Part shown: one piece after another, positions 43,206 to 51,454 of the stretch | How positions within the stretch are numbered: the first letter of the stretch is position 1 | Layout: every line of letters starts with the position of its first letter | Source of the DNA: Hyphomicrobiales bacterium | Lineage (GTDB): Bacteria > Pseudomonadota > Alphaproteobacteria > Rhizobiales > Rhizobiaceae | DNA length: 64,000 nucleotides | NCBI GenBank assembly: GCA_900471925.1 | Contig: UCGV01000005.1 | Coordinates: 62,001 to 126,000 of the forward strand | Direction of reading: 5' to 3' | The notes under the pieces: generated by a model | Database searches by the model: none | What the model saw: the letters and a program-made list of their open reading frames with translations, nothing else | What the model was told of the DNA's origin: nothing | Translations under genes and position numbers: made by a program

Positions 43206-44423
43206 TCAGGCGAACGCAGTCTGCATCTCGCGCTGCGTGTCAGCCTTTTCGATGACGGCGTCCGCAAGAGCGTGGCGCAGTGCCTCGACGACCCGCTCCA
43301 TGTCGAGCTCGGTCATCTGCGCATAGAGCGGCAGGATGATGGTCTGCTTTTGCGCCGACACGCTTCGCATCAGGCTCGTAGCTTCACGATGAGAGCTCTG
43401 GTCGGCATAGGCACCTTCCAGGTGGATGTTCATGACACCACGGCGGGTCGATATGCCCTGGTCGAGCATCGCCTGCATCACCGACCGCTGGTCGATCCCA
43501 TCGGACAATCTCACGCAGAAGCTCTGCCAGTTGCTGCGCGCCCAGTGAGGCTCGACCGGCAGTGACAGGCCCGGCATACCGGAAAGTCGCTCACGATATT
43601 GCTCGGCGAGCTGTCTTCTCTGGCCAATCAAACCGGGCAATCGCAGCAGCTGCTCGCGTCCGACGGCCGCCTGAAGGTCGGTCATGCGGTAATTGTAGCC
43701 CAGCTCCTCATAATCTTCGAAGATCACCTGCTTGGAGCCATGCCGGACGGCATCGGTGACACTCATTCCATGCTGGCGCCACAGCCGGAATTTCCGGTCA
43801 TAGTCGGGATTGGCCGTCGTCAGCATGCCACCGTCGCCCGTAGTGACGACCTTGCGGGGATGGAACGAGAAGCAGGCGATGTCGCCATGCGGCTTGCCGA
43901 TCTTTTCCCATTGCCCGTCCCACAGGATTTCGCTTCCCGTTGCACAGGCTGCATCTTCGATAACAGGAATGGAGCGACGCTTGCCAATCTCAACGATCGG
44001 GCGCAGATCGCACGGCATTCCGAGCTGATGCACGCAGAGGATCGCCTTGGTGCGAGATGTAATGGCGGCCTCGATCAGGCTCGGGTCGATATTGTAGCCA
44101 TCAGCCTCGATATCGACGAAGACGGGCACGCCATCGCAATATCTCACCGCATTAGCGGTGGCGATGAAGGAATGGCTGACCGTGATGACCTCATCGCCGG
44201 CACCTACACCAACCACCTTCAGAGCGAGATGAAGCGCCGTCGTGCAGTTGGAAAGAGCGCAGGCATAGGGTGCGTCGACGAAGGCTGCAAATTCGCTCTC
44301 GAAGGCTGCGACCTCTGGCCCTTGCGTCACCCATCCCGACAGGATGGCGCGGCGCACGGCGGCCGCTTCTTCCTCGCCGAGAACAGGCTTGGCGACCGGA
44401 ACTGTTGATAGCGTCGGGCTCAT
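43206..44423 (-). CDS. DegT/DnrJ/EryC1/StrS aminotransferase 1 (sugar aminotransferase)
   Basis: A 405-residue PLP enzyme of the nucleotide-sugar aminotransferase family. SGWVTQGPEVAAFESEFAAF and ALSNCTTALHLALKVVGVG form the substrate/PLP pocket, and the PLP lysine is in FSFHPRKVVTTGDGGM. It would put an amino group on a keto sugar nucleotide, probably at C4 by resemblance to perosamine-type enzymes, but the position is not certain. The ATG at 44423 overlaps the stop of the epimerase gene. With that epimerase and the hexapeptide transferase it forms the first of two amino-sugar sets. Confidence 0.88.
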   Translation of the reverse strand: MSPTLSTVPVAKPVLGEEEAAAVRRAILSGWVTQGPEVAAFESEFAAFVDAPYACALSNCTTALHLALKVVGVGAGDEVITVSHSFIATANAVRYCDGVPVFVDIEADGYNIDPSLIEAAITSRTKAILCVHQLGMPCDLRPIVEIGKRRSIPVIEDAACATGSEILWDGQWEKIGKPHGDIACFSFHPRKVVTTGDGGMLTTANPDYDRKFRLWRQHGMSVTDAVRHGSKQVIFEDYEELGYNYRMTDLQAAVGREQLLRLPGLIGQRRQLAEQYRERLSGMPGLSLPVEPHWARSNWQSFCVRLSDGIDQRSVMQAMLDQGISTRRGVMNIHLEGAYADQSSHREATSLMRSVSAQKQTIILPLYAQMTELDMERVVEALRHALADAVIEKADTQREMQTAFA

Positions 44424-45391
44424 GCTGCCTGGCCTCCTGCCGCGGTCTTCATCTGCCACCAGGCGACAAGGTCGCGAAGCCCCTGCTCCATGGAAATTTC
44501 GGCTTTGAAGCCCAGCAATCGTTCGGCCTTGCTCGTATCGGCAAGACGGCGGGTCACGCCATTGACCGCGCGAGCCTCCCGGTGCTCCGGTGCAAGCGAG
44601 ACGCCCATGACAGCGCTCAGCATCTGCGCAAGTTCCAGCAGGCTGACTTCCCTGCCGCTCGCGACATTGAACACTTCGTCCGTGACGTCGCTTTTCGCGG
44701 CCAGCAGATTGGCCCGGGCGATATCACGCGCATCGACGAAGTCCATCGTCTGGCTGCCGTCGCCATAGATGAGCGGCGGCATTCCGGCTGCAAGGCGCTC
44801 CATCCAGCGGATCAGCACTTCTGTATAGGCACCGTAGACGTCCATTCGTGGCCCGTAGACGTTGAAATAGCGCAGCGCCACATAGTGCAGACCGTACATT
44901 TCCGCGAAGCTGCGCATCAGCCCCTCGTTGAACGTCTTGGCCGCACCATAGATCGTCCTGTTATTATAGGGGTGATGCGCTTCGGTTGTCGGGAAGCTCT
45001 CGGCAAGACCGAGAACGGAGGCCGAGGAGGCCGCAACAACCTTGGATACACCGGCCTTGACGGCGGCTTCCAGAACGTTGAACGTACCTTCGGCCAGAAC
45101 ATCGAAGGCGAGCCGCGGCTCTTCCGCACATTGCGTAATACGGATGGCTGCCTGATGGAAGACGATGTCGACGCCTTCAAAGGTTTTCGCAAGCAGCGCC
45201 CTGTCGCGGATATCACCCTCGATGATGTTGACGGCCCCGCCTGATATCGCCGTACTGATATTGTCGCGGCGTCCACGCACGAAATTGTCGAGGATGATGA
45301 TCTCTCGCGGCTTTTCCAATGCGACGAGATCGGCAATGTGCGATCCGATCAGGCCGGCGCCGCCGGTAATAAGTATCCGTTGATTTCTCAC
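44420..45391 (-). CDS. NAD-dependent nucleotide-sugar epimerase/dehydratase
   Basis: A 323-residue extended short-chain dehydrogenase. The NAD motif is ILITGGAGLIGSHIAD, the active site is VVAASSASVLG, with the catalytic YGAAK (Tyr-X-X-X-Lys) later, and RYFNVYGPRMDVYGAYTEVL is the GalE/WbpP-like substrate region. It likely epimerises or dehydrates a UDP- or GDP-sugar. The start is a GTG overlapping the stop of the acetyltransferase gene, with GGAGGAAG upstream. It runs in the coupled block 43206-48737. Confidence 0.88.
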   Translation of the reverse strand: MRNQRILITGGAGLIGSHIADLVALEKPREIIILDNFVRGRRDNISTAISGGAVNIIEGDIRDRALLAKTFEGVDIVFHQAAIRITQCAEEPRLAFDVLAEGTFNVLEAAVKAGVSKVVAASSASVLGLAESFPTTEAHHPYNNRTIYGAAKTFNEGLMRSFAEMYGLHYVALRYFNVYGPRMDVYGAYTEVLIRWMERLAAGMPPLIYGDGSQTMDFVDARDIARANLLAAKSDVTDEVFNVASGREVSLLELAQMLSAVMGVSLAPEHREARAVNGVTRRLADTSKAERLLGFKAEISMEQGLRDLVAWWQMKTAAGGQAA

Positions 45392-46107
45392 GATCTTCCT
45401 CCACGCGATATGTCCAGCACAGGATCTGCGTCCTTTCGCCAGCGAATGAATTTCGCGGGTACTCCCGCGACCACGGAATAGGCCTCGACATCGGAAACGA
45501 CGACGGCGCCTGCTCCGACGATCGCCCCCTCCCCGATGCTCACGCCGGGAAGTATTGTCGCGTTCGTTCCGATGTCGGCGCCCGCGCCAATCCTCACCGG
45601 CTTGATCTCGAGATCCGTACGAATGATCGGCACATCCACCGGTAATGCGGTGTGGGTCGAGCCAAGCACCTTGGCACCCGGGCCCCAGCCGACGGAATCC
45701 TCGATGACAAGATCGCGAGCATCGAAATAGGCCATCGGGCCGATCCAGACATTGTCGCCGATCTTGCAGGTCCCGTCATAACGACCCTGGATATAGGCCT
45801 GAGCGCCGATGAACACGCCGTTGCCGATCTCGAAGGTTTCCGGGTGCTTGAAACCAGCACCGCCCGCAACCTGCAGACCCTCGCCACAGCTGCGCGTGAC
45901 GGCCTGCCAGATGGCTTTGCGCATCAGAGTGTCCACGACACCGTCACCGGCCGCGAACCGACCGTAGAGGTCGATGAGGCCGGCGCGGCCATATGATTGC
46001 CTGAGCTCCTCGGCGAGCCCCGCCTGGTAGACAGGATCCACATTCTTCTGGCCGCGTCCGTGCACTGCCTGCACGACCCGCGCCTCGCCGCCGCGACTAG
46101 CTGACAT
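45388..46107 (-). CDS. Hexapeptide-repeat acyl/acetyltransferase 1
   Basis: A 239-residue protein. The N-terminal 75 residues are not repeat-like; from about residue 80 the left-handed beta-helix shows hexapeptide turns such as EIGNGVFIGAQAYI, KIGDNVWIGPMAYF, RIGAGADIGTNATILPGVSI and IVGAGAVVVSDV. Such enzymes acetylate sugars or amino sugars using acetyl-CoA. The ATG at 46107 overlaps the preceding aminotransferase gene by 11 nt. The extra N-terminal domain distinguishes it from the WbpD-like acetyltransferase encoded at 48231. Confidence 0.83.
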   Translation of the reverse strand: MSASRGGEARVVQAVHGRGQKNVDPVYQAGLAEELRQSYGRAGLIDLYGRFAAGDGVVDTLMRKAIWQAVTRSCGEGLQVAGGAGFKHPETFEIGNGVFIGAQAYIQGRYDGTCKIGDNVWIGPMAYFDARDLVIEDSVGWGPGAKVLGSTHTALPVDVPIIRTDLEIKPVRIGAGADIGTNATILPGVSIGEGAIVGAGAVVVSDVEAYSVVAGVPAKFIRWRKDADPVLDISRGGRS

Positions 46108-47200
46108 AGGCGTACTCCAGCGCTGCCGCCACCTGATCGATATGCGAGACAGGCATTTCGGGATAGATCGGCAAGGAGAGAACCTCGCGTGCGGCGGCTT
46201 CCGAGACAGGGAAATCGCCCGGCTGGTGGCCAAGATCGGCATGAGCCTTCTGCAGATGAACGGGAACGGGATAATGCAGTCCCGACGGAATACCTTCCGC
46301 AGTCAGCACGCGCTGGAGCGCGTCACGATCATCGCTTCTGATGGCATAGACGTGGTAGACGTGGCGGCGGTCTGCCGCCTCGACGGGTGTCGTCAATTGC
46401 GGCGCTCTCGCCAAAAGCGATGAGTAGCGGCGGGCGTGGTTCCGCCGTGCCTCGGTCCAGGCATCGAGATGCCGGAGCTTGATGCGCAGGATCGCACCCT
46501 GGATGGCATCCATGCGGTAGTTGAAGCCTTTCAGCACATGATGGTAGCGCTGCTCCTGGCCCCAGTCTCGCAACATGCGCATGGTCTTGGCCTGTTCGTC
46601 GCTGTTGGTGACAACGATACCACCCTCGCCGCAGGCGCCGAGATTTTTGCCCGGATAAAAGCTGAAGCAGCCGGATGCGCCGATGCTGCCGGCACGTCTG
46701 CCCTTGTATCGCGCCCCGTGCGCCTGGCAGGCATCCTCGATGACAGGAATGCCGTAATGGTCGGCGATCTCCATGATGGCATCCATATCGGCCATCTGGC
46801 CGTAGAGATGGACAGGAATGATTGCCTTGGTCCGGGGCGTGATCTTCGCCTCGAGCTGAGCCGGATCCATTGTCAACGTCACGGGTTCGACGTCGACGAA
46901 CACGGGCTTTGCACCCGCATAGCAAATTGCCGAAACAGTCGCGACGAAGGTGAAGGGCACGGTGATGACTTCATCGCCGGGGCCGACACCCGCCGCAAGC
47001 AGCGACAGATGCAGGGCACTCGTTCCGGTATTGACCGCTATCGCATGCTTGACGTTGCAAAAGTCCGCAAATTCCTGCTCGAGACCGGCAACTTCTTCAC
47101 CGAGAATGTACTGACCTGAGGCCAGGACGCCGAGCACGGCGGCGTCGATTTCGCTCTTCAGGGATTGATATTGTGCTTTCAAGTCCAAAAACGGGATCAT
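46097..47200 (-). CDS. DegT/DnrJ/EryC1/StrS aminotransferase 2 (WbpE/WlbC-like)
   Basis: A 367-residue PLP aminotransferase opening MIPFLDLKAQYQSLKSEID, the standard WbpE/WlbC/DegT start. NTGTSALHLSLLAAGVGPG and FSFYPGKNLGACGEGG hold the PLP contacts and catalytic lysine. With the neighbouring Gfo/Idh/MocA dehydrogenase and WbpD-like acetyltransferase it matches the WbpB-WbpE-WbpD set, which converts UDP-GlcNAcA to UDP-2,3-diacetamido-glucuronate; this enzyme would aminate C3. It overlaps both neighbours. Confidence 0.88.
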   Translation of the reverse strand: MIPFLDLKAQYQSLKSEIDAAVLGVLASGQYILGEEVAGLEQEFADFCNVKHAIAVNTGTSALHLSLLAAGVGPGDEVITVPFTFVATVSAICYAGAKPVFVDVEPVTLTMDPAQLEAKITPRTKAIIPVHLYGQMADMDAIMEIADHYGIPVIEDACQAHGARYKGRRAGSIGASGCFSFYPGKNLGACGEGGIVVTNSDEQAKTMRMLRDWGQEQRYHHVLKGFNYRMDAIQGAILRIKLRHLDAWTEARRNHARRYSSLLARAPQLTTPVEAADRRHVYHVYAIRSDDRDALQRVLTAEGIPSGLHYPVPVHLQKAHADLGHQPGDFPVSEAAAREVLSLPIYPEMPVSHIDQVAAALEYAYVS

Positions 47201-48234
47201 GCGATGCGCCTCGCCTCTTCGAGCTCGATGATACGGCCGCGCTGAGCGAGCGACCGGGTTGCGGCTTCGAGGATGCGCACGACGCGCAGCCCGGCATGGC
47301 CATCAGTAATCGGACGAGAGTTCTGCTCGATGCACTCGACGAACTGGTCCAGTTCCCGCTTCAATGCCTCGGTCATATCGAGCTTGGGCGCCCACATATC
47401 GCCGCTGCGATAGCCGACCATCATCTGATGCACCTTCTCGCCATAGGCTTGAGAATTGGGATTCAGAGTGATGCCCTTGTCGTAGATCTTGATCTTTTCG
47501 CTGGGCTCCAGATCGTCGTAAACAACCATCTTGTTGCTGCCGCCGATCAGTGTCCGGCGCACCTTGACCGGCGCCAGCCAATTGACGTGGATGTGGGCGA
47601 TAAGCTTGCTCTCGAAGAAGAGCGTAAGGTAGGCGATGTTCTCCGGCTCGCCGAGCACATGGCTCATGCCCGTGGCGGAAACAGCCACCGGCTTTTCCTG
47701 TACCACATGATCCAGGATGGACAGGTCATGCACCGCAAGATCCCAGATGACGCTGACATCATGCTGGAAGAGCCCGAGATTGACCCGGACGGAGTCGTAA
47801 TAATACATGTCGCCGAGGCCGTTATCGACCAGCTCGCGCATCTTGCGGACGGCGCCAGTGTGAACGAAAGTGTGGTCGACGGCGAGGACGAGGCGCCGGC
47901 GTGCGGCTTCCTCCACCATTCTCGATGCTTCCTCCGTCGACGACGCCATCGGCTTTTCGACGAAGACATGCTTTCCGGCCATCATGGCCTGCATGGCAAG
48001 CTTGAAATGGGTGAAGACCGGCGTCGCAATGGCGATCGCATCTACGCGTGGATCGCGTAGGACCTCCTCGAAATCGTCAGTAATCGTCACGGCCGGGTAC
48101 CGGCTTTTGACAGCCGACAGACGGTCGATATTCAGATCACAAACTGAGACAAGGGTCGCGCCGGCCGCTTCCGAAATATTACGAACCAGATTCGGACCCC
48201 AATACCCATACCCAACAACGGCGATGCCGATCAT
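47197..48234 (-). CDS. Gfo/Idh/MocA oxidoreductase (WbpB/WlbA-like)
   Basis: A 345-residue dehydrogenase. The Rossmann motif is VVGYGYWGPNLVRNI, EKP is in KHVFVEKPMASSTEE, and VSVIWDLAVHDLSILDHV supplies the conserved Asp/His. This DLAVHDL version, together with an opening GYGYWGPNLVRN, is characteristic of WlbA/WbpB, which oxidise the C3 hydroxyl of UDP-GlcNAcA. Its product would be aminated by the next gene's enzyme. ATGA overlap with the acetyltransferase before it and the aminotransferase after it implies coupled translation. Confidence 0.9.
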   Translation of the reverse strand: MIGIAVVGYGYWGPNLVRNISEAAGATLVSVCDLNIDRLSAVKSRYPAVTITDDFEEVLRDPRVDAIAIATPVFTHFKLAMQAMMAGKHVFVEKPMASSTEEASRMVEEAARRRLVLAVDHTFVHTGAVRKMRELVDNGLGDMYYYDSVRVNLGLFQHDVSVIWDLAVHDLSILDHVVQEKPVAVSATGMSHVLGEPENIAYLTLFFESKLIAHIHVNWLAPVKVRRTLIGGSNKMVVYDDLEPSEKIKIYDKGITLNPNSQAYGEKVHQMMVGYRSGDMWAPKLDMTEALKRELDQFVECIEQNSRPITDGHAGLRVVRILEAATRSLAQRGRIIELEEARRIA

Positions 48235-48737
48235 CGCATTCCTCCCAACGCAAATATATCAACTGGACCATCGCTGGCGCGACCGATCACCCTTGCCGGA
48301 ACACCGACAACGATCGCGCCATCAGGGACATCTTTTGTCACGACCGCTCCGGCGCCCACCTGCGCGCCCTCTCCGATGATGACACCGGGCAGAATGGTGG
48401 CGTTGCTGCCGATCGAGGCATGACGCTTGACCAGAGTGGGAATGACGACCCAGTCGGCCTCCGTCTGAAGATTGCCATCCGGATTGACCGCGCGCGGATA
48501 CATGTCGTTCGTGAACATCACCCCGTGACCGATGAAAACGCCGTCCTCGAGCGTCACACCTTCACAGAGGAAGGAATGGCTCGAGATCTTGCAGTCTTTT
48601 CCGACGATGGAGTTTTTCTGGATTTCGACGAAGGTGCCGATGCGCGTACCCGCGCCGATCGTGCAGCCGTAGAGATTCACGAGATCTCTGTGATGGATGA
48701 CACAACTCTCATCCAGCTTGACGTTTGATGCAATCAT
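48231..48737 (-). CDS. Hexapeptide-repeat N-acetyltransferase 2 (WbpD/WlbB-like)
   Basis: A 168-residue left-handed beta-helix acetyltransferase. Hexapeptide turns include TIGAGTRIGTFVEIQKN, KISSHSFLCEGVTLEDGV and SIGSNATILPGVIIGEGAQV, and FTNDMYPRAVNPDG holds the family's catalytic Asn/His-type loop. The size and the NDMYPRA segment fit WbpD/WlbB, which acetylate the C3 amino group of UDP-GlcNAc3NA. The ATG at 48737 has GAGGTG upstream. It is the first gene of the coupled six-gene block, so the promoter must lie in the long AT-rich region upstream. Confidence 0.88.
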   Translation of the reverse strand: MIASNVKLDESCVIHHRDLVNLYGCTIGAGTRIGTFVEIQKNSIVGKDCKISSHSFLCEGVTLEDGVFIGHGVMFTNDMYPRAVNPDGNLQTEADWVVIPTLVKRHASIGSNATILPGVIIGEGAQVGAGAVVTKDVPDGAIVVGVPARVIGRASDGPVDIFALGGMR

Positions 48738-49291
48738 TACGCATGCACCTCTACTCTTCAACACATCCCGTTCTAGATAAAATCGAAAATCACACAAATG
48801 TGATCAGCATATCATCTTCGCAGGACAACTATTTCTTACCAGTCAAAGAGAATTGTTTTCGCCTTTCAAGTAAAGAAACAAAACGTCTAAGCTCACTCAC
48901 CTAAAGACGTATCTACTCATGACGATGTACCCCTGAGCTCATAGCTGACGATCGACATTAGTAGCGGGCATAGCCGCCTTGATGGAAAGTGACACAATAT
49001 GCTCAGGCATTATTTTCATGCGTTTAGGGACATGCTTGGTAATCTCGAAGTAACGTCATCAACCTTAACGTGAATGTCTTATAATCGTACAAGCCTACAA
49101 CAATAACTACGTCCTAATTGCATCTTTCGATGGAACTAATCTCCGCGTTTAACCTATATTAGCTAGTTTAACATTGCAGGAACTGTGGTATTCAATTCCT
49201 ACCGTAGTACCCCCAATCCCTCGCATCTGGAGGGTTTGAGTGTTCGATTAGAGTTGAAGCGTAGGAAAACTCGGCTGGGGAGGATAGATCA
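48738..49291. other. Long AT-rich divergent intergenic region
   Basis: These 554 bp separate the nucleotide-sugar block from the LuxR-type gene and are clearly more AT-rich than the surroundings. Visible: a perfect TATAAT at 49080-49085 (no good -35 box), two direct GTTTAAC repeats at 49147-49153 and 49166-49172, and no coding frame with a ribosome binding site. Probably an extended control region for the exopolysaccharide genes. Confidence 0.55.
49147..49172. repeat. Direct GTTTAAC repeats, possible regulator site
   Basis: Two identical GTTTAAC heptamers are 19 bp apart start to start, close to two helical turns, about 120 bp before the LuxR-type gene. They could bind a regulator on one face of the helix; the protein is unknown. 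Confidence 0.35.
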
Positions 49292-50080
49292 GTGAATTCA
49301 GCGCTCATACCAAATTTGGATCTTAGGCAGGAAAACTTAGCTCTTCCACTTAAGATTGAGAATAGTTCGGCAACACTGCCTCTGCAGGCAAAACCCAAAC
49401 ATTCTCTCGTAATTCTCGACAACCGCGAACTTGATCGGCAATGCCTTGCTCAGTGCATGGCAGCCTATAAGTCGGATTTGCTTATTCTGGCATTCGGGTC
49501 GGTTGAGGAATGGAAGCAGAAAAGCGACGAGTATCCGCCGCTTTCGGCAATTCTACTGAATATCGGCGGCAAGAAAATCGATGAGCCGGCCGTCTCCGGC
49601 CAGATCAAAAATCTTTCTGCGGAATTCGGAGCGATACCGGTCATCGTGCTCGCCGATAGCGATGATTTCACCCAGATCGTCAGGGCGATCGAATATGGGG
49701 CCAAGGGCTATATCCCCGCCTCCGTCAGCATCAGTGTCTGTATGGAACTGATTGCGCTGGCTGTCGCGGGAGGCGTTTTCGTACCGGCAAGCACGCTGTT
49801 TGCGATGCGTCATCTGATGGAATCCAGCAACTCGACCGCGCGGCCGCTCGCCGGCATCTTCACGGATCGCCAGGCCGAAGTCGTCGAAGCACTCCGGCGC
49901 GGGAAGGCGAACAAGATCATCGCCTACGAGCTCAATCTCCGGGAAAGCACAGTCAAGGTGCATGTCCGCAACATCATGAAAAAGGTCAAGGCGACGAACC
50001 GGACGGAAGTCGTGTTCAAGCTCAACGACCTCTTTCAGAACAGCCTTGCGAGCTTGAGTTCCAGCAAGGCACTGTGCTGA
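49292..50080 (+). CDS. LuxR/FixJ-type regulator with degenerate receiver domain
   Basis: A 262-residue response-regulator-like protein. The N-terminal domain (residues about 37-150) has the receiver fold, with VILDNREL at strand 1 and ILLNIGGKK at strand 3, but the phosphoacceptor Asp is replaced by Asn90, and the conserved Lys near GYIPAS is missing. A C-terminal LuxR helix-turn-helix (residues about 189-243) reads TDRQAEVVEALRRGKANKII then AYELNLRESTVKVHVRN. The GTG at 49292 follows GGGGAGGA. It is probably not controlled by phosphorylation. Its place in the middle of the polysaccharide locus suggests it regulates these genes. Confidence 0.85.
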   Translation: MNSALIPNLDLRQENLALPLKIENSSATLPLQAKPKHSLVILDNRELDRQCLAQCMAAYKSDLLILAFGSVEEWKQKSDEYPPLSAILLNIGGKKIDEPAVSGQIKNLSAEFGAIPVIVLADSDDFTQIVRAIEYGAKGYIPASVSISVCMELIALAVAGGVFVPASTLFAMRHLMESSNSTARPLAGIFTDRQAEVVEALRRGKANKIIAYELNLRESTVKVHVRNIMKKVKATNRTEVVFKLNDLFQNSLASLSSSKALC

Positions 50081-50130
50081 TACCCTTCGCCGGCCGATCG
50101 TCCGGCACTCTGCAAGCACCTTCTTAAATC

Positions 50131-50169
50131 TCATTTCCCCCGGAGCGTGATACGCTCCGGGGGAAATGA
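50131..50169. terminator. Strong bidirectional terminator (17-bp stem)
   Basis: A perfect 17-bp stem (50131-50147 with 50153-50169), rich in C/G runs and closed by TGATA, lies between the convergent regulator and glycosyltransferase genes. Confidence 0.78.
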
Positions 50170-50255
50170 ATTTCAGCTTCGGAAGATCGGCGAACCGGCG
50201 ACTGTGCGCATGGGATATTGCACTTAATTCCGGCGCAGCTGGCGAGGCTATGATC

Positions 50256-51248
50256 TCATCCGGCGGGCCGTCTGGCGATGGAATTCAAGGCGATCCAGTA
50301 TTTCGGGCCGATCATCTGCTTGCAGACCAGCTTGATCCAGGGCAACGATTTGCGCACGTCCGGCGAGACCTCCAGAGCAAAACGTTGAATGGCTTTGGCT
50401 GTCGCAAGGTCGAAGTTATTGAAGGCCAGTCCGGCCTGCTGAAGCGACTGTTTTCCGAGATCCCTGGCAAGAAAGCGTTGCAGCCCCTCATCTTTTTTGA
50501 GGCTATCGGCGCCTTCTCGAAACACTACATCAACGGCCTTTTTTCTTTGGCGAAGGTCCGAAAGAATGTTTTCTCCATAGTATTGCCGGGACATGTTCGA
50601 AGCATGTTTGCGATAGACGGCCTGATCTTCATTGATATAGCCGACCTCAGCATGAGAGGCGAGCCGCAGCCACATTTCCATGTCGCCGGCATGCGGCAGC
50701 TCCGCGTTGTAACCACCCACCTGTTTTTGCAGCGCCGTTCTCACGACGGCCGTCGGGGTTGGAACCAGGTTAGTGGCTCCGCTCAGGCGAATAAACTGCG
50801 CGCCGGAAAGAACCTGCGTGCGGGACACGTTAGCATCGCCCAGCGGATTTACGCGCTCGGTTATGACGCCGTGCTGCTCGGCAACAAGCGCGTTTCCGAA
50901 CGTGAATCCCACATCCGGCCGACTGCTCATCAACTCCGATACCCGGCCTAGCGCGCCAGGCAAGAGATAGTCATCGGCGGACAGAAGCAGGAACAGGTCG
51001 CCGCCGGCCCACTCAATCCCTTCGTTATAAGTGGCTATATGGCCCTTGTTGGCCTTGTGCCGTCGATACGTCACTCTTTTGTCCCCAGACGCCAACGCCA
51101 TTCCGACGTCAGGCGTATGGTCCGGAGAAGCGTCATCCAGGATGAGCACCCGCACATCGACGCCAACTTGCGAAAGGACGCTTTCAACGCATTCCTTCAA
51201 GAAATGCGCATAGTTGTAGCAGGGAATTACGACATCAACACGTTGCAA
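50256..51248 (-). CDS. Glycosyltransferase family 2
   Basis: A 330-residue GT-A enzyme. VDVVIPCYNYAHFLKECVES opens the nucleotide-binding domain, VLILDDASPD carries the first Asp pair, and LLLSADDYLLPG provides the metal-binding DXD-like motif. It adds one sugar to the lipid-linked repeat unit at the cytoplasmic face. The start is a TTG at 51248 with GGAGG 7 nt upstream; no ATG fits. It is the last gene of the minus-strand assembly run. The donor sugar cannot be deduced. Confidence 0.88.
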   Translation of the reverse strand: MQRVDVVIPCYNYAHFLKECVESVLSQVGVDVRVLILDDASPDHTPDVGMALASGDKRVTYRRHKANKGHIATYNEGIEWAGGDLFLLLSADDYLLPGALGRVSELMSSRPDVGFTFGNALVAEQHGVITERVNPLGDANVSRTQVLSGAQFIRLSGATNLVPTPTAVVRTALQKQVGGYNAELPHAGDMEMWLRLASHAEVGYINEDQAVYRKHASNMSRQYYGENILSDLRQRKKAVDVVFREGADSLKKDEGLQRFLARDLGKQSLQQAGLAFNNFDLATAKAIQRFALEVSPDVRKSLPWIKLVCKQMIGPKYWIALNSIARRPAG

Positions 51249-51454
51249 ATCTATTCCTCCGCAGACAACCGCCTCACTTCATTGTTCGACAGCGGCATCG
51301 TTTCGTTCTTATGATTTCTCTGTTTTCCGATTCACTCTCGCAAAAGCTGAGAGGTATTTTTGCATCGCCCATTTCGTGTGGGGCCGGGCACCTCGCAGTG
51401 AGACGGCCTGACAAGAAGGATGGGAGCTTAGAGGCTCGGAAAGACGTTCGACAT

